Made by a program: the position numbers and the translations under genes. A stretch of 64,000 nt of DNA, taken from the NCBI GenBank assembly GCA_963978905.1, contig OZ022258.1, forward strand, positions 56,528,591 to 56,592,590. The letters run 5' to 3'. The notes under the pieces were generated by a model. The model saw nothing but the letters and a program-made list of their open reading frames with translations, was not told the DNA's origin and ran no database searches. Below are positions 12,162 through 23,070 of the stretch, piece by piece; within the stretch, counting starts at the first letter, position 1, and every line of letters begins with the position of its first letter. This DNA is from Trichostrongylus colubriformis (taxonomy: Eukaryota > Nematoda > Chromadorea > Rhabditida > Trichostrongylidae).

Positions 12162-13442
12162 AATGCATTGGGCCACTCCGCACAATTTACAGCTGTTCAT
12201 CTACATGATTGCTATAATGTCAACATTTTCAGTAGCTTTAATGACCTGTACCTCAGATATCATGAAGGGCGCGTTCATGTACATATGTTGACGTGGTAGG
12301 ATCCGCCAAAGGGATTAGCTGTGTATCGACTGGGAAAATCGTGGAACTGTTACAGCAGTGGAATAGCAGTATAGACGGAATCCGTAGAAAAGATTAGATG
12401 CGTCTCGGTTTTTCGAGTCGCATACCCAGACATCAGAAGTACGATTTTTGATCGATCACCACGATTCCCTAGATCCACATCTAATCTACTCTTTCATTTC
12501 CACGATTCCACAAACTGTACATATGCATCACCAACTATGAACGCGGCCTTACTAACTTTACTATTTGATCATTTCATTAAGTGACTCCTGGATCAGCTGA
12601 GAGTCTTAAGTTTTTAATGCTTGAACTGCCCGTAAAAGTCCTTATTGCTGTACATAATTGAACTATTCCTGTGTACATACACCTAATAAGTGCAAGTATT
12701 GATAAACTCAAAATTATTGTTATCTGTAGGTTTTTAGGGTTTTTTCGTAGGTCTCACAATATCATAATTGTTATTCCAACTTGTATAGAATAGAAATGTA
12801 TAAAAGTGTATGGAAAAATCATAAAAAATTTTCAATCATGTTGCTATGCATGGAGAAGACATATTACAGTCTTGAATACCGGCTATACTCGAAAAACTGC
12901 GTATCGATTGCCTCGCCGACAACAGTGGTCCAAACTGAACACAAGGAAATCGGCAAATAGTTAACTAATCCTACTGGTGTTCGGCAAGTAGCATCTGTAC
13001 CGCTTCTTCAGCCATTGTTACTCTTGAAACTGGATAGGTATTCAACTAGCCTTTCCCATTCGACCTGTAGCTTGCGAAGGTGGACTAGTGGGTTTTTTTA
13101 CACTTGAAAAATATACTGCTTAACACCATTCACTGCGGCTTTCAGAAACAGAACTAATCCGATTCAGAGTGAATCCTAGTTTGCCCAGAAAAGTCTGGTA
13201 CTAAGGGCTCACGGACATTCAAAACTTAATTTAAAAGTAAACGTGAACGACACCCGATTTCTGTCTTCGTGTACACCCTGTATCGGAGGTTCGACCACTC
13301 TATCTCCTTTCCTTCCTTTGTCCTGAACTCTGAGCTCATTGTGATGAGTCAGCCACTGTCCTTCATCCACCGACGCTCCAGCTGGCAGGGTGAAACCAAC
13401 GCTAGGATGTTGGAGTCGTCCAGCAGAATGTTATGGCAACCT

Positions 13443-14025
13443 GAGGCCGCCTTCATAGTCTGCGGTGCCGGTGGCAGAGCGACTGCGTCTCTGCCTACGC
13501 TACCCTGCCTCGTTGCCTGCATCCGTTCAGCTGTGCACCTACCCGTGCCACTCTGCCTCGCTGCCTACGAACGCGGGTGCGGTGCGTTAGGATCGTGCAT
13601 CGCCGCGCGCGGCGAATTTCGGGCGACTTCAACGCTGCGTGGTGCGATATTCGCAACGCGCTTTGCAATGGGGCGCAAATGTTGCGCTCCCGCCTCATAC
13701 GTTGCGTTGCCCTTTGTTCAAACGTGGAGTGAGTGAAAACTCCAAATAGGTGAGAGCTAACCATAAACATTAATTAGCGAAACCGACTAGAAGAGAAAAG
13801 GGCAAAAAAGGGTGGTGCTATAATTGGGGGGGGGGGTGGTGACAGCTTGCTGAATGCTGAACAGTACCGTTAGTTTTACATGATCATACAGATATATGTA
13901 CGTTACCCAGTATGTGCTAATTGATTGAAGTCGTCCGAATTTACCGCGCGCGGCGATCCACGATCCTAACGCTCGTCTCCCTACGAACGCAGCCACCCTG
14001 CCTGCGTAAAGTATGAATGCGGCTT
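13443..14025 (+). mobile_element. MITE type A, copy 4, split by a nested TIR element
   Basis: The left part starts GAGGCCGCCTTCATAGTCTGCGGTGCCGG. The right part ends CCTGCGTAAAGTATGAATGCGGC. Together they make one type-A element interrupted at 13586-13970. A plus-strand frame of 155 codons (13269-13736) crosses it and is not a gene. Confidence 0.75.
13586..13970. mobile_element. Nested TIR element inside a type-A MITE
   Basis: The ends are GTTAGGATCGTGCATCGCCGCGCGCGGCGAA and, inverted, TTACCGCGCGCGGCGATCCACGATCCTAAC. The arms continue into GACTT/AAGTC. It is about 385 bp and contains an 11-nt G run at 13826. No open frame looks like a transposase, so it is non-autonomous. Confidence 0.7.
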
Positions 14026-14183
14026 CACGTCAGCATTTCGCAGCGCACGATGTGACTTTAGCCTTACCTCCTGAATTCCAAATCAAGACCTCGGCAGTGA
14101 TGCGAACGCACTGGGAGTTCCGAAACAACATGTGTCATATCCAGTTAGACCTCCGGTGTATTAACACCTGCCTGAACGGGACA

Positions 14184-14325
14184 TGGCCGCCGTCAGACTT
14201 TGCGATTTTGCGGTGTCGCGGCTCCGCACGCAATGTTGCGGCATTGTACAATCTCAATGTCGTAGTATCGCATGCGAAAGTACAACATTGCAAGACCGCA
14301 AAATCGCAGAGTCTGACGGCGGCCT
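14184..14325 (+). mobile_element. MITE type B, copy 2
   Basis: The ends are GGCCGCCGTCAGACTTTGCGATTTTGCGG and CCGCAAAATCGCAGAGTCTGACGGCGGCC. The inverted arms are nearly perfect over about 28 bp. It is non-coding. Confidence 0.85.
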
Positions 14326-14346
14326 GTGCGTTCCTCTGTAGTTCTT

Positions 14347-14418
14347 GATCGATCCCGTAATCGTAGGATCGAGCAGTATTGATCGGTCCTACGATTACGG
14401 GATCGATCAATACTGCTC
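14347..14418. repeat. Compound inverted repeat
   Basis: GATCGATCCCGTAATCGTAG (continuing GA) at 14347-14368 is matched by its exact inverse at 14387-14408. A second overlapping inverted pair, GAGCAGTATTGATC (14371) and GATCAATACTGCTC (14405), interlocks with the first. Confidence 0.85.
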
Positions 14419-15130
14419 GCTAGCGGCCGGCAAAGATCACGTTCATATCCGGCGCAAACTGAAGAATCGAAGAATTTGCATGTATGATGCTGATCCATAC
14501 TCGATTTTTGTGACTCAGAAGCTGAAACCGCATTTACGATTTGCAGTCCACTTGCAATTCAGGTGAATATGATCTTTATTGACCAAACGATTCTGTAATT
14601 CTGCGAAAATGCAAGATCGCAAATGCCGCGGCACATGAAGTACACAAAGCGTTTATTATTAGCCGCGATGAATAGCACAACAACGCAGTATTGAAAAAGG
14701 GATGATCGAGAAGTAGAACGTCGAAGTAAGGCCACCGGACCGCGTCGCTAGCGCTACGCGGATATTTTTTCTTTTGAAGGTATCGCCAGGTGTAAGGAGT
14801 AAAGGAGAACCGGAAAGACGTCTTCCCTGTTATTGAACACAGTTTGGGAGAGGATTTGCGGTAAAACCCTACTGAAAAAGTGCACCTTGGGATCTTTATC
14901 GCGATTGCGCTGCACTTACCATTCCCACTGCCTCGTATCTGCGAAGCAAGTTGCTGTGAGAGCCAGACAACGCGGCTGGCTAGCATAGCCCCTCGCCGTC
15001 TGCACCTACCCTTCGGCGGCTAGTGATGCACAGAGGGTGGAAAGGAATCGGTGAAAGGGGTTCTACCTGTTTCTCGCATTTTCGACCAATTCATTCCGCT
15101 TCTACTGTTGCATCTCGACTTTCACATCCC

Positions 15131-15265
15131 TAAGGCCGCGGTCATACTTTGCGCAGCTGCGTTAGTTGACGCCGGTGCCGGCGTCAACTCACGCAGACAC
15201 TTGCGTGAGTTGACGCCGGTTTCGGCGTCAACTCACGCAGCTGCGCAAAGTATGACCGCGGCCTA
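15131..15265. mobile_element. MITE type C (near-palindrome)
   Basis: TAAGGCCGCGGTCATACTTTGCGCAGCTGCG is mirrored by CGCAGCTGCGCAAAGTATGACCGCGGCCTA. Inside are two copies of a smaller palindrome, TTGACGCCGG-TGCCGGCGTCAA and TTGACGCCGG-TTTCGGCGTCAA. The element is about 135 bp and can fold over its whole length. Confidence 0.9.
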
Positions 15266-16536
15266 ATCGTACATAATGAGCTCGCTTGTGCTTGTGGTCC
15301 GCTTTTTCGGTGAGAGAATGCAGAGGAGACAGAGAAACGAGAGCGCGAGGTTCAAGACGGCTACAGATTGTCGCGGGTTCTGATTATTGCCAGCGACACT
15401 GTTTCTAAGTTTCTTCCACTCATCTCCTCTTCTACCATATGTTCACCGCAACGCATGCCGCTTTGTTGAATCCCGTTTATACTTACAAAAGTCAGAATCG
15501 AAGCGTATAATAGCTAAAGGCTGGCGTCGTTGTTCGTTCAAGTTCATTGTCATGTAGTGAAATAGTTCATATCCCACTGATTCAAAAAGCAGAAGAGTTC
15601 AAATCCCACTGATTCAAAGAATGGTTGAAGTGGAATAGTCTTTTATATCTTATCTATTTTGCAAATTCCCCTCTTCTCCAGTGGGGTCTAGTGTATAAAA
15701 GCGGATTAAGTACAGTATTTTCAATTCACTTTTTTCTGCGTAAATCTGCATGTCTGCGTAAATCTGTATTGTTTCCTGCTTATCCTCGTCATATGATTTC
15801 GTTAGACTTTCTTTCGACAGTTTTTTTTCATGGTATATTTTCAGAAAAGATTGTTTTGGAACAGGAAAGCAGTTCCGAACATCTTTCTCCTACCAAAGAG
15901 CTTGTGGTTATTTGTGTAGCCAAACATGGTATACCTTCTGGTGGATCTAGAGAATCAAGCTCAGTTATCCGATGTGGTCACTTTCTTGGTGCGATTGAAA
16001 ACTTTCTGTTCTTTATGTACACAATAGTGAAGATGCTTAATGTTTCAGCTTTCACGATCCTATAATGTTTTCCACGTGAATAATGATAATCCCTGCCCTA
16101 AATGCAGTATGCTTGAGAATCGTGGGTTCTCTCTTTTTCTACGTTTTTTCTGCTGTTTCCTCTAATTTTGTACGTATTGTTTATTTTATCGTAACATGAT
16201 GATTTTCAATGACGATGGTTCTTAAGTGGCCCTGTGCTCAGTGGGATCGTGAGGGGAGCACGCTATGATAAGGTGATCCACACGGTTGACACTCTTGACT
16301 GTCTATTTATCAGGTTTTGCATCATAGTGTCGTAACCCCAAAAGTGTGAAATGAGGCGTATACGTAGTGTTCTCAGAAGCAGGCATTGTTTTCTACTTGT
16401 TTTTGAGATCAAGACATAAATTTGAAGTTCACACTCTGCGACGCAGTCGTCGCCATGTGCGTCGCAAAGTATGAAAGCAACCCCATACATCAGGAAGGGA
16501 GATAGCTGACATGCTGAACATGCCAACCATCCTTGA

Positions 16537-18496
16537 ATGTTTTTCGGCAGCTCTGGTTTAGGCAACGGAAGTCGCTTAAATGCTATGGCACGGTCTACTA
16601 CCTTCGACAACGTGAAGCCACCGAAACTTTTCGCATCTGAGCCACAGACTCCAGGAGAATTGCTTGAACAGTCGCAAACATCTTCACCACAGCCTCCAGT
16701 ACCTACAATTTCAATGAAAGCCACGACATCTGATGAACGACGGATTTCATTCGCAGCTAGTGATGATTCTTTACCGTTGTTCAGCAATGAGCATGATGAA
16801 TTGAAGCCCGATATGGGAATGCTGCAGAGAAATTTGGTGAGTAGTTATGATTATTGGGAAAATCAAAACAGCTTTTTACTACAGTCATGATAGAGCATTT
16901 GCTGAGATCGTGGTATCCAATGCGATTCCCATTGCGTTTGAGAAAGTATGAACACGGTGGGAGGATAACCGGTGCACTGCTATCCGCGCATTAATTAGAT
17001 GCATTGATCAGGTGGTCGCGCGCACGACCGTTTGGTTTTTCCATAAAAAAGGAGGCTGAATTTCAGATTCATGTACAGCGTTAAAGTAATGAGGATGTAT
17101 GTTGGAGCAGTAATACCATCACCTTAAATATACACAGTTTTTCTTCAGAAACATAGTATTGAACATTGTGAATCTCGACCGGACACAGACTGTGAACTGT
17201 GGTATCCTAAGGTGTGGCTTTTATGTGCCAACTTTGCAGAAACTTTCCATCCCGTTTGTTGAAGATGCTGAAGGCTATCTGTGCTACATGGATGCGGCGA
17301 GGATGGAAGTGGTTCACTTACTGGAGCCCATCCTCTTCGAAAACGTCAGAAAATCCAGCACTTCCTGGCTCACAGTCATTTATTCATATTGCCCTCCACC
17401 CTTGTTGAATTGTTGATTGTGATTAAGATGCGGATTCAAATCCATTCGCCGAAAGTGTCCCTCCCGCCCAGCATCCATAGAGCACCGGCTGCCCTTTACT
17501 GGAGTCTCATTCACTTTATCGTAATTTCGGCAGGACTCATGGTTTTCAAGTACCTGCGAAAAGGAGCGTGAACATCGAGAATCTGAGGATTTGTCAAGCG
17601 CAATGGACGATACTGCGAAATTACATTTTTCATCACAGAACTTCGATCAATCTGAAGGTGTGGTTCAATTCATTCATGATTTTGCTTTACCAGCGATTTC
17701 CTGCCGATTTACTGCTTCTCGAAAAGGTTCCCCTCAATTTTGAAACTCTCAGCTTAATTTTTTATGAAAACTGTTTACCTTTTCGTTCTAGCATCTAGTG
17801 AAGACAAATTGTGGGCTCCAACATATAAACTGGTCAAAAAGCAAAAACTAGGAAACACTGTGCATTGTAATGTGAGTTCTCTGATTTCGCAACCTACTAC
17901 AATGAAGTTCAGCTTTTTGTTTCCTTCTTTGCAGAGTTGTAAGTGGTCAGTGCAAGCAAACTTTTTTAGAATGAGAATGCATGTTAATAATGTTCATAAA
18001 CGATTCAACAGGTGATTGTTGCTTCCTCCGTTTATTTGTATCAAACGAAAAACCTAGTTACATACGATTATAGCGATCTTATCATTTCAAGAAGCTTTTA
18101 GATTTCGTTGTAACTATTGCAATGAAAAATTCGTTCATCTGTCGAAGGCTGAACGCCATCAAAGATCACATAATCTGGCCGCTATGCCAGTCATTCGCCT
18201 AAAGTGAGTACTTCACTTATGTATCCGTTTTTACAAAAGTTAAGAAAGGCGTAAGATCAAGAGGTAATTTATCGCAGTCTAGGCTTTTGAGAGCTTTTCT
18301 AAGACGCTTCATATCTATGTAGGTAATAGGGTGTTTAAAGAGGAGATCTGGGGATAGTTTTGAGCGAATGCGATCAAATTTTCCTCGTTGTTATTCTAGT
18401 ATTTGATGTTAGGCGCTGCACAGAATATTTTGCAGGTGGACCCCTCAAGAAGTGTTGGAAATCAAAAAGACAATGATCGAGTGTTTTGGTTTCAAT
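16537..18496 (+). CDS. C2H2 zinc-finger protein (multi-exon, partial)
   Basis: Exons: 16537-16836 (Ser/Pro-rich, 100 codons, ends at GTGAGT); 17149-about 17250 (phase 0, 3' end uncertain); 17534-17726; 17792-17871; 17935-18011; 18102-18203; 18436-18496. From 17534 on, all junction phases agree. The join of 17792-17871 to 17935-18011 makes a divergent finger (HCNSCKW then HVNNVH). The next exon holds a canonical finger, FRCNYCNEKFVHLSKAERHQ followed by RSH (C-x2-C-x12-H-x3-H). The following exon reads KWTPQEVLEIKKTMIECFGF. It is probably a nucleic-acid-binding nuclear protein. The 3' end is not identified; a short acceptor-preceded tail near 18572 is one possibility. The antisense frame 16263-16787 is a shadow of exon 1. 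Confidence 0.7.
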
Positions 18497-20704
18497 GTGT
18501 AAAGCAAACCTCTCATTCGAACATCTCTATAAATGCATTTTATCCATTGAACAATCGTGTATCTTTTATAGTATGTCGTCTTTTTCGATGTAAATTAGTG
18601 ATTTTGGGGGAATTTACTTACTTAGAAGAGTCACAGGTTTCATCACTCGTATGTCTTCAGGCACTAAGTTTATATATCCTCCTATCATCTGAGACCATAG
18701 CAACTTTGTATGATATATGGTGTGGTCTCACCAAAGCTGTGTTTTTCTCACACGCGATTACTAGTTATCTTCCGCATCGACTGCATTTAGAAGTATGAAT
18801 GCAGTCTCACATAACCTAAGTGATGAACTGTAAGCTCATCAATATCGATTACTTTCCTTTGTTCTTGATGTAATTCTGTTCATTGTTATGCGTACAATGG
18901 TCTTATAATCGAAGAGTTCTTCCTACTATTTTTTTGTTTGATTCTGGTTGAGCAATGGTCGCAATTGATTGTTGATTCCAAAAGTTTGCTTCAGGCTCTC
19001 TACTTGTTGCTTCTTTATACTTGCGAGCACTTTATCTAACTTTTGCTGCCCTGCCATAGATAATTGCTTCACGCCATTTTTCGTAACTAGAGAAATTGCA
19101 TTGTTGTGTTTTATATTTTTTTGCTGTATTCTTGTTGTTGAGTTTGAAACAAATATTTAGATATTTCTTGATATGCAAAAACAAAACCGAACAGAAGAAA
19201 ATGGTAATCTTATATACAACTATACAACAGAAATTCGACATTCTCCAGTGGACAATAGTGCTAATCCCCGTTTCTCATTAGAAAGGGTGGCTCTAAAAGC
19301 GGAAGCGAGGTGCACCTAGGTGCCGTTATGAAAAGGGATAATGTGATCGAATTTGCAAAATCTGTGCACATTATACAGGTACGGCAACGATGTGAAGGAG
19401 TCGGCCATCGGTTGAAACTTGAGCGCTATGATCGATATTTGCTTGCAATACTGGTCACGAAGTTGGCCTTTTGAAATTATGCACAAATGGAAAATATATT
19501 ATGCACAAAGAAAATATACAAATAGAGCGTTATCCGGAGCAATATCGAGTCCGACAGGTGATCCATAACGGATTGCTACGACTGCCAATATATGTATTTC
19601 CCCACGTGTCACGTCTTATTCCTCTAAAACAGCAAATGTGTCAATATCAATAGAAGCCACTGAAAAGTGTACCATGAAAAAGGAGAGACCGCTAAGCTGA
19701 AATTAATTTTTTTTGAGTTGTGCCGTGCATTCTATTTCTTGAATGCGGGTCTGATAAAAATTCACCCACCCTACCCGGTAGAGTGGGAGGGCTACCTGGC
19801 CTTATTAAAGATCATCAAAATCTGTTTCGAATACCATTCGTTATGGATGGAACTCAAATGTATAGTGCATGACCTTCCAGTCAGCTTCTTTTCTACCCCA
19901 ATTACTGATTTAGCGATTCCTAGAGAACTCTATTAATTAATCATAGTGCAGCATTGCAATTTACCGCACTGAAAGCCTCTACTCTACGCACATAAATCTG
20001 TTACTCTATGCACATAAATCTCTTTTATTGGCGAATCGTGAGAAAACCGTTTCCGATAATCTATGAATCCCATCTTACTCGAACTGAGTACATCAATCAT
20101 GGCTGTCATTGCGGACAAAGGGTGGGATAGAGTCGAGAAAATCTCGAAGAATGCTGATCAGGTGGAATGCTTCATGTTGATCGGTCAAGAAGATCATGAT
20201 TATCGAATCCGTGTTGTGGAGCGGGTTGAAGGATGAGGGATGTAGCAGAAAAGAATATGCGCCTGTACATATGGGCATGAATCGCTTGAGTTTGGGAGGC
20301 GACGCCATGGATGGGCTTAGGTTTGACCAAAATATTCTTGAAATATCTCTTCATAAGAAGAAGGAAGTCCTCATAATGTTCCGTTATTATCAAAACATGA
20401 GCTCAGCTTTGGCCATGGCCCACAAGAACAGCATCTATAATACTCTTCCTTTGATGAAGTGCGATAAACTTTTGGCGGAGACGGCGTAGTGGCAAGTGGC
20501 ACACGCTCCCGCTCACATGGTTTGGGATCAAATCCCGTGTATCAAATCGCTCTCTGGTACTATAACTCTGGTCGGTGGGCCCTCAAAATTTCCAGAGCGA
20601 CAGCGTCCTGAGAGTCAATGTTTTCTCTTATAAACTGATTTCAGCATTCAGTGTGCTAATTACGCTTTGCATAATCGCGAACCTACTCTTAAGTTAACTC
20701 CAAA

Positions 20705-20838
20705 GTGCGTTCATACCCAGCGCCGGCAGAGCGCTGGGTATGAACGCGGGCAGACTGTTTTCACAAGCAGCGACGTAGAGTGGCATGGTGGAGTTGCAGA
20801 GACACTCAGCCAGGCCTTGCCGCCAGCACTGCAGAATT
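20705..20838 (-). mobile_element. MITE type A, rearranged copy
   Basis: GCGTTCATACCCAGCGC and GCGCTGGGTATGAACGC form a tight hairpin at one end. The type-A core then follows in reverse (AGCAGCGACGTAGAGTGGCA, CAGAGACACTCAG, CCGCCAGCACTGCAG). One end has been duplicated and inverted relative to the usual structure. Confidence 0.65.
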
Positions 20839-21872
20839 GAAAACGGTTTAAAGAATTAAATTTTGCATAACGGGCGGAGACAGCCAGTTTGGGGGGTGGG
20901 GGTAATTTTATTAATTTCAATTTTAATTTTATTTTTTAATAATATGGCCGTCACGGTTGTGATGCCGAGAAAGGAGAATCTCGTTTTTAGCCTCCTTCCT
21001 TTCCTATAATGTAAACGAATAGTTAATACCAATTGGACCAGTAAGCGTGTCAAGAAACTATCTATGAAAAAAATTGATGGGAAAGTATAGGAACCTACTG
21101 AAAGAAAACATACAACTAAAATTTTTTTTTTGAAAGTCCGACAAACCTCCTTATTGAGGATACAAGATTTACATCCCTCAAAATAACACAAAGCGGCAAG
21201 AGAATTGACCGCTTGACAAGTCCTATCATTTCAACTATTAGAAAGTGGATTCAACATGAATTTTGTTCGAAGTACAGATGATAAATCGACATTCCATTAC
21301 GTGATCTCCGAATCGATAATGTTGCGTCCGGCGCATACACACTAACGAAGGAGGCGAGGAAGAGTGTATGCCACCGGACGCGGGTGACCACTGTGCAAAT
21401 CAGATCAAAACTGTCGCCAAAACGGATCCCAGAAAATCGGGTAAATTGTGGGAAGTAGTGCACGCTTCGCCCTCTTAAATACATCAGAAGAGTTACCGAG
21501 TGGGTTAAGTTTCATGCTGTTTGGTGATCACTGCTGCGAGGTAGTGAAGTCATGGAAGCTGTTTTGAGGTGACTGTCGTTGGAACAAGGCCTGTGGGCCG
21601 GGCCTGCGTCCTGCTGGAAAATCCGAATGGGGTCCGGGGAGAGTTATTATCTGCAGATGTACGTTTCTTCTAATGACGTCGCTGGATTGGTTCGACTGAC
21701 TGGTTTTGACCCAAATATCGTCGGATTTTTGCATTTGTTGTACTTTGCCGCAACGTCTTGCAACAACTCTCTCCAGATTTCCTGGATATAAGCCATCAAA
21801 TGTTCGTTTCGAGCATCCTGAAGCATAAAGCCTGCCCTACTCGCCGCTACAAGAGATGAGACGATTTTGCGG

Positions 21873-21959
21873 GGGTGGGGGGAAATACGCCAAAAAATCG
21901 CGTGGCCGCCCGCGGGGAGCGGGCGGCCACGCGATTTTTTGGCGTATTTCCCCCCACCC
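21873..21959. repeat. Perfect 41-bp-arm palindrome
   Basis: The arm starts GGGTGGGGGGAAATACGCC (21873) and ends GTGGCCGCCCGC (21913). The exact inverse occupies 21919-21959, and the loop is GGGGA. It is GC-rich in the centre and would form a very stable hairpin. Confidence 0.9.
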
Positions 21960-22722
21960 TCAATACTTTTGCCGCACCCTGTATAATGTAAAATAAGTCC
22001 AGAATAAAATTAGCTGTTCATCATACGTTAAGAATAGCTGACTTGTTCGAGTGGGCATGCCAGGCCAATATTGGGTTGGTGATCAATATTGGAGCCTGAT
22101 TTCTTGCCCTTTTATAATTATTTCCTAACTTGTGGTCAATAGGGTCTCCTTCTTGAACTGAAGACCACTCGGTGCTTCAGTAGTGGAGTCACATTGCTCT
22201 TCGACAATCCAACTCGCCCTGTTAGGGCTACCTAAGTTTCACTATATGTGACGCCAATAACGCTAACTGTTCGGGATCAAGTCAGCTTATCTGGGGCTTG
22301 GATCAAATTCACGTCACATTTACGATCTTAGCTAGAATTCTAATGCATGGCTCAATCCCACAACTATGATGAATTCAATCCAATATTTTACCAAACGAAT
22401 AGTCGCAATCGCGTTACGAAAGTTATTCAAGCAATTTTCGAAGGACGGTCGTATTGAGGGAGGCTTTCCAGAGAGGGAAGTCTTTCGTTATTTTCAGTAT
22501 TTTTTGGAAGCCGAACAAATTCCCTTCAGGTGGTGGCACCTTATTGCTGAGCCCGCATGACCACAGGAGGGAGTGGTCGTAAAGACACGGCTAATTTCCT
22601 TGACAAAATGATTGAGCGTGTTTTGGACAGGCTTCCAGATATGCAAAACATGCAGACCACAAACGCACACTTCAAAGATCACGGACTAACAATTTCCGGA
22701 CAAAGTTTAGTTGAAATATGGC

Positions 22723-23070
22723 CTACCTATTATACGAATTATACGAATAATATGAAGAAGGCCGTGAATATCCATAGTTATAAGCGCGGTACTGATAATA
22801 AGGATTGTAAAACGGGATGTTCTGAGGAGATTGCTGTGTCCACCAATATCGTACCGGCTGTCGATAGTAGTATATTTGCCTGCGGGCTCGTCGGTGATAA
22901 GGAATCCTGTTATAAGAATACGGCGAGTAGTAATGGTGCACTGGTGGACGATACGATTGGAAACTGTACGGCTGGCAACCATGTCCAAATTTTGAATTGG
23001 CACTCAAGCAGACAATTGCTGCTATCGATTGAAGATGGCCAAAAATGACCGAGAATAGGATGAGTCGCAT
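22723..23070 (-). CDS. Tyrosine-rich secreted protein
   Basis: A single exon of 115 codons opens with MRLILFSVIFGHLQSIAAI, a signal peptide. A Cys-containing segment and a furin-like site follow (HRRARRQ, near residue 60). The C-terminal half is dominated by tyrosine: IYYYRQPVRYWW, YNPYYQYRAYNYGYS, SYYSYNSYNR. Architecture and the YYRQP word match the 10646-11050 protein, so the two may be distant paralogues or convergent structural proteins. An extracellular matrix role with tyrosine cross-linking is inferred. The plus-strand frame 22557-23048 (163 codons) is its antisense; I prefer this strand because of the signal peptide, the processing site and the paralogue. Confidence 0.7.
   Translation of the reverse strand: MRLILFSVIFGHLQSIAAIVCLSANSKFGHGCQPYSFQSYRPPVHHYYSPYSYNRIPYHRRARRQIYYYRQPVRYWWTQQSPQNIPFYNPYYQYRAYNYGYSRPSSYYSYNSYNR

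Larger units (their letters stand above)
18500..22720. other. Intergenic stretch without supportable gene
   Basis: Frames up to 131 codons occur (18403-18798, 20196-20489) without recognised domains or consistent splice phases. The AT-rich part 18900-19300 carries polyadenylation-like words. The stretch includes the 20705 MITE fragment, the 21873 palindrome, and a possible tRNA-derived fragment at about 20480-20555 (GGCGTAGTGGCAAGTGG and GGGATCAAATCCC words). Confidence 0.5.

Noticed and set aside
13269..13736. 155-codon plus-strand frame
   Set aside because: Mostly type-A MITE sequence and the arm of the nested element.
16263..16787. 174-codon minus-strand frame
   Set aside because: Antisense of the first zinc-finger-gene exon. 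The plus strand has the donor site and downstream phase-matched exons.
20480..20555. tRNA-derived SINE head
   Set aside because: A- and B-box-like words are present and a similar GGAATCAAATCC word is at 51146, but the cloverleaf does not fold and the copy boundaries are unclear.
21420..21620. Possible transposase relic (minus strand, IFQQDAGPAHRP)
   Set aside because: The word resembles the FQQDxAPAH block of mariner-like transposases, but the surrounding frames do not align with the family and no TIRs were found.
22557..23048. 163-codon plus-strand frame
   Set aside because: Antisense of the tyrosine-rich gene. The minus strand has a signal peptide, a processing site and a similar protein at 10646.
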